Positions 1 through 5,420 of a stretch of 17,343 bases of DNA are shown one piece after another; the stretch's first letter is position 1; the number at the start of each line of letters is the position of its first letter. The position numbers were made by a program, and so were the translations under genes. The stretch comes from Geobacter sp. Lineage in GTDB: Bacteria; Desulfobacterota; Desulfuromonadia; Geobacterales; DSM-12255. Location: assembly GCA_012026855.1 (NCBI GenBank), contig VEOV01000209.1:1-17343 (forward strand), in the 5' to 3' direction. The notes beneath the pieces are model-generated. The model saw only the letters and a list, made by a program, of their open reading frames with translations. It did no database searches and had not been told where the DNA came from.

Positions 1-1
1 G

Positions 2-1129
2 CCCTTTATGGGAGGGGGACAGGGGGAGGGCCGCAAGCCGGCCATCTACACCAAAGAGCAGATCCTCGCCTACAGCAACGGCAATCCTTCCGAAGGGTTC
101 GGCGACAAATACAAAATCTTCGACGCCGGTACGGGGCGCAAGATCGCCCGCCTTCCGGGACCGCCGTTCCAGTTCATGGACCGGGTGACTGCCGTTGCCG
201 GTGAGCCGTGGCAGATGCTCCCCGGCGCCATGGCCGAGGCCCAGTACGATATCCCGGTGGATGACTGGTTCTTCGCTGCCGACCGCCAGCCGAGGATGCC
301 GTTCTGCGTCCTCTTGGAAGCAGCCCTGCAACCGTGCGGCTGGCTGGCCGCCTACGTCGGCTCGGCCCTGCAGTCAAGCGTGGACATCTCCTTCCGCAAC
401 CTGGGGGGCACAGCGGTACAGCACCGCCCGGTAACCCCGGAGAGCGGCACCATCACCTGCAGGGCCAACCTGAAGAAGGCCGCCACCAGCGGCGGCATGA
501 TCATCCAGGAGTTCGACTTCACCGTGGAGGATTGCCAGGGGCTGATCTACGAGGGGGAGACCATGTTCGGCTTCTTCTCCAAAGAGGCGCTGGCCAACCA
601 GGTGGGCATAAGGGATGCCAAACCGTACCTGCCAACGGCAGCGGAAGTTGCCAGGGGGCGAAGCCTGGACTACCCGACCGCTGCCCCGTTCCCGGAAAAA
701 ACATTGCAGATGATCGACGCCATCGAGCTGTACGTCCCCGACGGCGGCCCGGCCGGTCTCGGCTACCTGCGCGGCATCAAGATGGTCGGCCCTGATGCGT
801 GGATCTTCAAGGCCCACTTCTACGAAGACCCGGTGCCCCCCGGCTCCCTGGGGCTGGAGTCATTCCAGCAGCTGCTCAAGTTCGCCGCCCATGAGCGCTG
901 GGGGCTGCGGGACGGCGAGCTCTTCGAGGCGGCCGCCATCGGCATGACCCACAAGTGGCTCTACCGTGGTCAGATCATCCCCACCAACCGCAAGGTCACG
1001 GTGGAAGCCTGGGTCACCGCCGTGGACGACCAGCGCAAGATCATCACCGGAGCCGGCTACCTCTCCGTAGATGGCAAAACCATTTACCAGATGATCGATT
1101 TTACGGTTGGAATTGTCCCATTGCCGTGA
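2..1129 (+). CDS. PfaC-like beta-hydroxyacyl-ACP dehydratase (double hot-dog), 3' end of a longer gene
   Basis: This resembles the FabA-like dehydratase didomain of PfaC-type polyunsaturated fatty acid synthases, which dehydrates 3-hydroxyacyl-ACP intermediates. Two hot-dog repeats are visible. The first carries MPFCVLLEAALQPCGWLAAY near residues 98-117. The second carries HFYEDPVPPGSLGLES near 271-286, matching the FabA active-site segment HFxxDPVMPG with its catalytic His. In the first repeat the His position is not His (FFAADRQP), so it is probably non-catalytic, as in many PUFA-synthase tandem domains. The reading frame is open to the left edge and no ribosome binding site precedes the ATG at 8, so I treat it as the C-terminal part of a larger megasynthase protein; the ATG at 8 is a less likely start. 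The gene ends 40 bp before a toxin-antitoxin pair. Its proximity to oleAB suggests it supplies unsaturated acyl chains for olefin synthesis (inference). Confidence 0.8.
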   Translation, partial: PFMGGGQGEGRKPAIYTKEQILAYSNGNPSEGFGDKYKIFDAGTGRKIARLPGPPFQFMDRVTAVAGEPWQMLPGAMAEAQYDIPVDDWFFAADRQPRMPFCVLLEAALQPCGWLAAYVGSALQSSVDISFRNLGGTAVQHRPVTPESGTITCRANLKKAATSGGMIIQEFDFTVEDCQGLIYEGETMFGFFSKEALANQVGIRDAKPYLPTAAEVARGRSLDYPTAAPFPEKTLQMIDAIELYVPDGGPAGLGYLRGIKMVGPDAWIFKAHFYEDPVPPGSLGLESFQQLLKFAAHERWGLRDGELFEAAAIGMTHKWLYRGQIIPTNRKVTVEAWVTAVDDQRKIITGAGYLSVDGKTIYQMIDFTVGIVPLP

Positions 1130-1158
1130 AGTCCAGAATATGGTACCTTATTCGGACT
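1130..1158. promoter_or_regulatory. Operator-like palindrome before the toxin-antitoxin operon
   Basis: A 29-bp imperfect inverted repeat fills the gap between the dehydratase stop codon and the antitoxin Shine-Dalgarno. Its arms are AGTCC (1130-1134) with GGACT (1154-1158) and GAATA (1136-1140) with TATTC (1149-1153), centred on the palindrome GGTACC (1142-1147). Phd/YefM antitoxins usually repress their own operon by binding such palindromes over the promoter, so this is a likely autoregulatory site (inference from position and symmetry). Confidence 0.55.
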
Positions 1159-1169
1159 GGAGGTGAGTC

Positions 1170-1460
1170 ATGAATCTAGCCAACGACATCCAACCCGTTA
1201 CCTACATGAAGAGTCACGCTGCCAATTTGCTTCAGCAGGTGAACGAGACCAGGCGACCGGTGATCATCACCCAGAACGGCCAGGCTCGGGCAGTGCTCCA
1301 GGATCCGGCCAGCTATGAAAGCATGCGCAACACCATTGCCCTGCTCAAGCTGATGGTGCAGGGGGAAGAGGATATCCGCGCCGGTAACTACGACGACCAG
1401 GACGCCGTCTTTGCCAGAATCAGGAAGCAACTCGACTCCAGGATCCACCCGAAAAAATGA
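1170..1460 (+). CDS. Phd/YefM-family antitoxin
   Basis: This 96-residue protein has the Phd/YefM pattern. Near the N-terminus it reads VTYMKSHAANLLQQVNETRRPVIITQNGQARAVLQDPASYE, matching the family's beta-alpha DNA-binding and dimerisation fold (the 'pvvITqnGkp.avl.s...ye' signature). The C-terminal part (residues about 50-96) is charged and would wrap the toxin. The start at 1170 is supported by GGAGG at 1159-1163, six bases upstream. Its stop overlaps the toxin start (ATGA at 1457-1460), so the pair is translationally coupled. It should neutralise the downstream RelE/ParE-type toxin and, with it, repress the operon through the palindrome at 1130-1158. The family call is confident; which target the system acts on cannot be read from the antitoxin. 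Confidence 0.88.
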   Translation: MNLANDIQPVTYMKSHAANLLQQVNETRRPVIITQNGQARAVLQDPASYESMRNTIALLKLMVQGEEDIRAGNYDDQDAVFARIRKQLDSRIHPKK

Positions 1461-1795
1461 CCGCACAGCGAGCAGCCAAGCAACGGGTCGCCTGGACGCG
1501 AACCGCTGAAGAAGACCTTGCCGCCATCATTGATTTCATTGCCGATGACAATCCCCAGGCAGCACTCTCTGTTTTTGAAAATATCATTGAACGCGCCGCA
1601 ACACTTCATAACCTGCCAGACAGGGGACGAATCGTCCCTGAACTGCATCAGAACGGCATCAGCCAGTATCGTGAACTCCTGATTACCCCCTGGAGGATTA
1701 TTTACCGGGTCGAGAGCAGCACCCTCTTTGTCACGGCAGTGCTGGACGGGCGGAGGAATCTGGAAGATCTGCTGCTGGAGCGGTTGAGCAGGTAA
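1457..1795 (+). CDS. RelE/ParE-family toxin
   Basis: This 112-residue protein matches the RelE/ParE (plasmid stabilisation) superfamily. After a basic N-terminus it reads VAWTRTAEEDLAAIIDFIADDNPQAA (near residues 12-37), the usual helical start. It continues with LPDRGRIVPEL and RELLITPWRIIYRV and ends with the beta-strand LFVTAVLDGRRNLEDLL. These are the conserved blocks 'P..GR.vpel', 'yRel....yRiiYr' and 'v.v..v.dgRr'. Members either cut mRNA at the ribosome (RelE type) or inhibit gyrase (ParE type); this sequence alone does not decide which. There is no clear Shine-Dalgarno of its own, and the 4-bp overlap with the antitoxin implies translational coupling. It has GC-rich codon use like the backbone, and no attC site was found for it, so it does not appear to be an integron cassette. 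Confidence 0.87.
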   Translation: MTAQRAAKQRVAWTRTAEEDLAAIIDFIADDNPQAALSVFENIIERAATLHNLPDRGRIVPELHQNGISQYRELLITPWRIIYRVESSTLFVTAVLDGRRNLEDLLLERLSR

Positions 1796-1950
1796 CTAGC
1801 GCCGACTACCCCAGTGGAGATAACTTCAGGTTAAGGGCATGGCATCCATTGCCTCTTCTGTTGACAGCTTCATTGTCACGCTGTAATGTGGGCGCACTTT
1901 TATGCTATGGAGCCAATGATGGCTTACGCTTTATTCAGGGATGAACATTG

Positions 1951-1987
1951 AAAGCCGCACTACCGGGTAACCGGTGGCGCGGCTTTT
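1951..1987 (+). terminator. Strong hairpin, probable intrinsic terminator
   Basis: AAAGCCGC (1951-1958) pairs with GCGGCTTT (1979-1986). ACCGG (1962-1966) pairs with CCGGT (1971-1975) around a GTAA loop (a GNRA tetraloop). Two more pairs (C1960-G1977, T1961-G1976) and one A-C mismatch give an almost continuous stem. A short TTTT follows. It lies about 155 bp after the toxin gene and before the cassette array, so it probably ends transcription from the toxin-antitoxin operon. The rest of the gene-free interval 1796-1950 shows no feature I can name. Confidence 0.5.
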
Positions 1988-2006
1988 CGCGTTTAGGCGA
2001 ACATTA

Positions 2007-2092
2007 CCTATATTGGCAATATCGCGAATTTCTTATATAGGACACAAATTACCTATATAAGACATAAATGTCCTATATAGGGGTACATACCA
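2007..2092. promoter_or_regulatory. Cluster of CCTATATAGGACA-type repeats, putative operator/promoter before the cassette array
   Basis: A 30-bp inverted repeat spans 2052-2081: CCTATATA/TATATAGG outer arms and GACAT/ATGTC inner arms. A further direct copy of the half-site, CTTATATAGGACA, starts at 2032, exactly 20 bp before the copy at 2052. A weaker copy, CCTATATTGGCA, starts at 2007 and overlaps the perfect palindrome ATATTGGCAATAT (2010-2022). TTGGCA (2013-2018) with TATAGG (2036-2041) is a possible promoter pair with 17-bp spacing, covered by the repeats. The arrangement suggests a repressor-controlled promoter reading into the cassettes, or repeats next to a recombination site. No regulator can be named. 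Confidence 0.5.
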
Positions 2093-2100
2093 ATAACGAG

Positions 2101-2638
2101 TTGAACAAATCAAATGGAGAAAAACCAAATGTACCCATACTCATACCAAATCACACTCAGAATCTTTCATCCCTCAATAGAACCAACTGAGATCACTACC
2201 GCATTAGGACTGCAGCCGAAACGAGCATGGAAAGCAGGTCAACCACGACAGACACCGAAAGGAACCCCTCTCGATGGAATTTATTCTGAGAGTTATTGGT
2301 TCACCAATTTAACAGACGGAGAACAAATCTCAGAAGGCACTTTACTTGAAGATTATGTTGATCATTTCTGCTGCCAACTTTCACAGCACAGCCAATTTTT
2401 CAATCAGATCCGTAAAGAAGGCGGCAAAATTGAATTGCATGCATCATCCTACTCAAAGCGTAATTACGGCTTTGAATTTTCACCTACACTCACACAAAAA
2501 CTATCGGATTTGGGGCTTACACTGTGGATTGACATTTATCCTTACGAACAGAATTGGTAATCAAGTAGCGAGAAACAATGTTCAACAAGGCGGCGGCACG
2601 CGGTCTTCGCTTCGCTCCGCCGGTGCGCCCCCACGACG
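2101..2638 (+). mobile_element. Integron gene cassette 1 (DUF4279 protein)
   Basis: The cassette runs from T2101, after G2100 in GTTGAAC (2100-2106), to G2638 in its attC. Its first bases, GTTGAAC, are exactly complementary to the R'' box GTTCAAC at 2580-2586, as required for a cassette that once circularised. It contains one gene on the same strand as the attC and is visibly AT-rich against the GC-rich backbone. The eleven bases GTTGAACAAAT recur at both its left edge (2100) and right edge (2638), the second copy belonging to the next cassette. What lies to the left of G2100 (attI, secondary site or a decayed older attC) is not clear. Confidence 0.75.
2129..2560 (+). CDS. DUF4279 domain protein (cassette 1)
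   Basis: The 143-residue product matches DUF4279. The pattern runs from an N-terminal strand (YSYQITLRIFHPSIEPTEIT), through GLQPKRAWKAGQPRQTPKGTP, to a hydrophobic C-terminal strand (LGLTLWIDIYP). The 'L.l.P...w..G' block is the family signature. The molecular function of the family is unknown. I prefer the ATG at 2129 because GGAG at 2116-2119 lies nine bases upstream. The in-frame ATG at 2114 (148 residues) overlaps that Shine-Dalgarno and has none of its own inside the cassette. It is the only gene of its cassette and has no signal peptide or membrane segment, so it should be cytosolic. DUF4279 is best read here as passenger cargo of unknown role. Confidence 0.8.
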   Translation: MYPYSYQITLRIFHPSIEPTEITTALGLQPKRAWKAGQPRQTPKGTPLDGIYSESYWFTNLTDGEQISEGTLLEDYVDHFCCQLSQHSQFFNQIRKEGGKIELHASSYSKRNYGFEFSPTLTQKLSDLGLTLWIDIYPYEQNW

Positions 2639-2644
2639 TTGAAC
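2580..2644 (+). other. attC recombination site of cassette 1
   Basis: This 65-bp site has R'' GTTCAAC (2580-2586, fits RYYYAAC) and R' GTTGAAC (2638-2644, fits GTTRRRY), fully complementary. The inner stem pairs GGC (2592-2594) with GCC (2627-2629), GCAC (2596-2599) with GTGC (2623-2626), and GCGG (2600-2603) with CCGC (2617-2620). G2595 stays unpaired as an extrahelical base, a hallmark of folded attC. Recombination would fall between G2638 and T2639. Confidence 0.78.
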
Positions 2645-2674
2645 AAATACTGAATTCAAACAAAGGAATAAAAC

Positions 2675-4339
2675 ATGGCAAATATGCTCGACTGGAATAC
2701 TCTTGATCATAAAGTGAAAGCTTACCTTGATCTAGAGAATGGTATCGACACCCCTCAAAAAGCATTTCCGATATTGATGGTCGCTTCAATACTTGGCGTT
2801 TCTGATGAAGAGGCGGAGGACGCTATAACCGATGGTGGAATGGATAGAGGCTGTGACGCTGTATTTGTCGATGATCGTGAAGGTAGGAATTCTATACACG
2901 TTTTTCAGTTTAAATACGTAACCACATTCGACAATACAAAGAAAAATTTCCCTGGAGGAGAAATAGACAAGCTTGTTTCATTTTTCGATGATGTTCTAGA
3001 TGAAAATAAAGGCCTCGAAAAAACATGCAATCCTCTTCTTTGGAATAAAGTTAAGGAGATATGGACGGCTCTAAACAGACCAACACCAAGCATCGAAGTT
3101 CATTTTTGTGGCAACACAGAGTTCATGGCACCAGCAGAATTCGACAGAGCAAATACTGCGCTAGGGAAATACAAATACTTTCATGTGAATCACCACAGTC
3201 TCGATACTCTCGTTAATCTGTTTGTCGATAAAAAGGCAGTGGCAATCGACAATCAAATTCAGGTAGTTGATAAAGACTACTTCGACCGAACTGATGGCAG
3301 CATTCGTGGTTTGATTTGTACGGTAGAAGCAACTGAAATCGTAAGAATAATAACCGATCCAGAACACCCTGAAACTGTCCAGAAGGAGATTTTCAACGAT
3401 AATGTCAGGGTCTACTTGAGCAGAACCAACAAGATTAATCGTAAAATAATAGAAACAGCATTATCTGAAAGCACCCCCTTGTTTTGGTACCTTAATAACG
3501 GAATCACCATAACCTGTGATTCATTTTCTTACCCGAAGGGAAAGCGCGCGCCAATCATCGAATTAAAGAATATTCAAATAGTAAATGGCGGACAAACTTC
3601 AAATGCACTTTTCGAAGCCAGTAAGATCGATCTTAAAAAACTTGAGGATGTGTTGGTTTTAGTCCGTATTATCGAAACGAGATCTCAACCTGTAAGCCTT
3701 GCAATCGCTGAATCCACGAACAGCCAAACGCCAATAAAGACAAGAGACCTACGTTCAAATGACGATACTCAGAAAAAGATTGAGGAGGCGTTTGAGGGCA
3801 TGGGTCTTTTTTACGAAAGGAAAGAAAAGCAGCATTCTGATAAACCCAAAGCGCAGTGTGTGGACGCGCTGACTGCTGGGCAAGCGCATTTGGCCTACGG
3901 ATTAGAGTTGCCCGAAGTTGCAAAGAAGGATAGAGGAAGAATTTTCTCTGATCTTTATGATCAAATTTTTAGTGATGATCTTTTGGTCGATGAACTTCTA
4001 GTTTCGCTTCGGCTCTTATCGAAAATTGAAGGCGAGAAGCGCAAGGTACAAGACAGCATTCGAAACCAAGTTGATTTCAACGCATCCAAAATATTTTTAA
4101 TCGATGGAGCTTATCACGTGTTGTTTGCTGTTGGGCAAATCGCCGACAAAATGGGCATTGATAGATTAGATTTGGAGGGTACAAGTACATTGATCCCCAC
4201 TGCAATAAATATAATGTCCCAGATGGTAGCGATTGAACAAGAAATGGATGAAACTTTTTCTTTTAATAGATATTTCAAGGATTCAAAAACAAAAACAAAA
4301 ATTGCTGCACATATTGAAAATCAAGAATTTGCTGTGTAA
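2675..4339 (+). CDS. AIPR-family abortive phage infection protein (putative nuclease)
   Basis: This 554-residue protein fits the AIPR family (abortive phage infection protein). The N-terminal part has a PD-(D/E)XK-like pattern: GGMDRGCDAVFVDD near residues 54-67, then HVFQFKY near 75-81, giving candidate catalytic D61 and Q78-x-K80. The family core follows: FWYLNNGITITCD near 270-282, then IQIVNGGQTSNALFEA near 300-315; 'NNGIT' and 'NGGQT' are the family's most conserved blocks. A later segment, ESTNSQTPIKTRDLRSND, is also typical. AIPR proteins are linked to phage defence and are thought to act as DNases. The start is supported by AGGA at 2663-2666. Fifteen bases after its stop comes a small gene in the same cassette, so the two are probably co-transcribed and may work together. 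Which nucleic acid it cuts and how it is triggered are unknown. Confidence 0.82.
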   Translation: MANMLDWNTLDHKVKAYLDLENGIDTPQKAFPILMVASILGVSDEEAEDAITDGGMDRGCDAVFVDDREGRNSIHVFQFKYVTTFDNTKKNFPGGEIDKLVSFFDDVLDENKGLEKTCNPLLWNKVKEIWTALNRPTPSIEVHFCGNTEFMAPAEFDRANTALGKYKYFHVNHHSLDTLVNLFVDKKAVAIDNQIQVVDKDYFDRTDGSIRGLICTVEATEIVRIITDPEHPETVQKEIFNDNVRVYLSRTNKINRKIIETALSESTPLFWYLNNGITITCDSFSYPKGKRAPIIELKNIQIVNGGQTSNALFEASKIDLKKLEDVLVLVRIIETRSQPVSLAIAESTNSQTPIKTRDLRSNDDTQKKIEEAFEGMGLFYERKEKQHSDKPKAQCVDALTAGQAHLAYGLELPEVAKKDRGRIFSDLYDQIFSDDLLVDELLVSLRLLSKIEGEKRKVQDSIRNQVDFNASKIFLIDGAYHVLFAVGQIADKMGIDRLDLEGTSTLIPTAINIMSQMVAIEQEMDETFSFNRYFKDSKTKTKIAAHIENQEFAV

Positions 4340-4354
4340 CGGAGGCTAGCCTAT

Positions 4355-4804
4355 ATGTCTAACAAAGATGAGATACAAATATTAACAGCAGATTTCGGAT
4401 TTCAACAATATGTGGTCATACTTGTGGCTGGATTTCATCAATCTACAGACTACTACCAAGAAACATTTATTATTGGTGAAGGAGAGCCTGCATTTTATTA
4501 CGAAAGGCGCGACGAAGACAACGCACCAGAGGGTAAAACACATGAGGAGAAATGCAGGTTTCTCCTCAGATTGGGTCTTTTGGATGCAAAGAATCAATTA
4601 AAGCAGATTCTTAAAAAGAAGTATGAGCTTACAAATGAAATTCTATACTACCAGGCACGCAATGAGGTCGATAATTTAAAAACCGATGATGAAGGCTGGT
4701 TACTATATTTGCAAAGAACTAAGGAAATTAATGATCTCGTTAAACAAATAAAGGCCAGAACAAAGTCTGATGAGCTAAAAACAATACTAAAGCAACAAAA
4801 GTGA
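4355..4804 (+). CDS. Small protein of unknown function, partner of AIPR protein
   Basis: I do not recognise this 149-residue protein. The N-terminal half (to about residue 50) is beta-rich: EIQILTADFGFQQYVVILVAG, then FIIGEGEPAFYYERRDED. The C-terminal half is charged and helical with many Lys and Glu, for example LKQILKKKYELTNEI and EINDLVKQIKARTK, and could form a coiled coil. There is no signal peptide or membrane span. GGAGG at 4341-4345 is placed well for the ATG at 4355, and the gene lies 15 bp after the AIPR stop, so both are likely translated from one transcript. Its stop lies two bases before the R'' box of the cassette attC. Being locked in one cassette with the AIPR gene suggests a sensor, inhibitor or structural partner (inference). 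Confidence 0.7.
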   Translation: MSNKDEIQILTADFGFQQYVVILVAGFHQSTDYYQETFIIGEGEPAFYYERRDEDNAPEGKTHEEKCRFLLRLGLLDAKNQLKQILKKKYELTNEILYYQARNEVDNLKTDDEGWLLYLQRTKEINDLVKQIKARTKSDELKTILKQQK

Positions 4805-4806
4805 AC

Positions 4807-4865
4807 GTTCAACCAGCGCCACGACCGGCCTAAGAACCCTGCCGGTCAGGCTTATGGCGTTGGCA
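4807..4865 (+). other. attC recombination site of cassette 2
   Basis: This 59-bp site has R'' GTTCAAC (4807-4813) and R' GTTGGCA (4859-4865), pairing through CAAC/GTTG. GCCA (4818-4821) pairs with TGGC (4855-4858), and GACCGGC (4823-4829) pairs perfectly with GCCGGTC (4841-4847) around an 11-base loop. The exchange point would be between G4859 and T4860. Its inner stem and loop closely parallel the attC at 10096-10154, with compensating base changes. Confidence 0.76.
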
Positions 4866-5385
4866 AACACAAAATACACATAAGGATATAAATGATTAAG
4901 ACAATATTCAAAATGACTCTTTTGCTGCTGCTCGTGGCTACTTTGAGCGGGTGTGGTGGATACCATTCGAGAAAGTATGATGGCCCAGAGTTAGACAAAT
5001 CCCAGGTCTCAATAATAACTACTGATGACCAGTTTGTTGGAATCGGAGGCCTTGATGGAAAGAAAACTATCGAAATGACAAATCCTTCTGATTTGTTGAA
5101 TGTTGCGTTGTGGGGCCGATATCCTAGAACCATTACTGTCTTGCCAGGGGATCATAAGATATTGCCTTGCATGGGGAAACAGTGCGGAGGGAATTGGATC
5201 GATATTAAAACTGAGCCAGGGCAATCTTACCTTATTAAACACGAACTCGAAAAGGATACCAATAGATACAGAATCTGGATTGACAAACAAGAAGAACCAG
5301 AAAGAACTGTTCACCAAAAGATTCTTGGGCACTGAAAACATGCCAACCACTTGGCAGCTCACAGTCGCTGACGCCCTAGTGGACC
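4860..5385 (+). mobile_element. Integron gene cassette 3 (lipoprotein)
   Basis: The cassette starts TTGGCAAACAC at 4860. Its core GTTGGCA (4859-4865) is exactly complementary to TGCCAAC at 5341-5347, six bases after the lipoprotein stop, which marks the R'' box of its attC. The right boundary is less certain: the expected G^TT reads C^TT (CTTGGAC, 5385-5391). The end given here is the position where the fold closes. It carries one AT-rich gene in the attC orientation. Confidence 0.6.
4892..5335 (+). CDS. Predicted lipoprotein of unknown function (cassette 3)
   Basis: This 147-residue protein has a clear lipoprotein signal. A basic start (MIKTIFKM) and a Leu-rich core are followed by the lipobox LSGC with Cys21 as the lipidated residue. 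Gly22 rather than Asp after the Cys suggests outer-membrane sorting under the E. coli rule, which may not hold here. The mature part has beta-strand-like stretches, RTITVLPGDHKILPCMG (near 77-93) and IDIKTEPGQSYLIKHEL. The block 'v.PG.H' followed by 'epGqsYlik' occurs in several small bacterial lipoproteins of unknown role. Two further Cys (CMGKQC, near 92 and 97) could form a disulfide in the periplasm. AAGGA upstream supports the ATG at 4892. It is the sole gene of cassette 3; function unknown. Confidence 0.75.
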   Translation: MIKTIFKMTLLLLLVATLSGCGGYHSRKYDGPELDKSQVSIITTDDQFVGIGGLDGKKTIEMTNPSDLLNVALWGRYPRTITVLPGDHKILPCMGKQCGGNWIDIKTEPGQSYLIKHELEKDTNRYRIWIDKQEEPERTVHQKILGH

Positions 5386-5391
5386 TTGGAC
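5341..5391 (+). other. Probable attC site of cassette 3, with an atypical right core
   Basis: R'' TGCCAAC (5341-5347) is complementary over all seven bases to the start of its own cassette. The fold pairs CCAA (5343-5346) with TTGG (5386-5389), CCACT (5347-5351) with AGTGG (5378-5382), GGC (5353-5355) with GCC (5373-5375), and AGC with GCT further in. The right core reads CTTGGAC instead of GTTRRRY, so the site is short and possibly inactivated by a G-to-C change. Confidence 0.55.
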
Positions 5392-5420
5392 ATATTGAAT
5401 GAAATGAAAGAGGAAAAGCA

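Larger units (their letters stand above)
2639..4859 (+). mobile_element. Integron gene cassette 2 (AIPR nuclease plus partner gene)
   Basis: The cassette begins TTGAACAAAT at 2639 and ends at G4859 in its attC. Its starting core GTTGAAC (2638-2644) is exactly complementary to its R'' box GTTCAAC at 4807-4813, more than 2.1 kb away. It is unusual in two ways: it is about 2.2 kb long and carries two genes, whereas most cassettes carry one gene of under 1 kb. Both genes are AT-rich and lie in the attC orientation. The carried AIPR protein makes it a likely mobile anti-phage module. Confidence 0.76.

Noticed and set aside
1170..1800. Toxin-antitoxin operon as an additional integron cassette
   Set aside because: Toxin-antitoxin pairs are common cassette cargo, but no attC fold follows the toxin and no R'' box downstream complements any GTT core upstream of 1170. 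The codon use is also backbone-like.
1860..1990. Possible GEMM (cyclic dinucleotide) riboswitch, suggested by TACCGGGTAACCGG and a GCGGCTTTT end
   Set aside because: The conserved GEMM segments (CACGCACAGGGCAAACC-like and GGGACGCAAAGCC-like) are not present in order upstream. The hairpin alone is explained as a terminator.
4805..4860. Hairpins after 4804 and 10046 as simple intrinsic terminators
   Set aside because: They lack a T-run. The match of their R'' boxes to the far start of the same segment is explained by attC sites and not by terminators.
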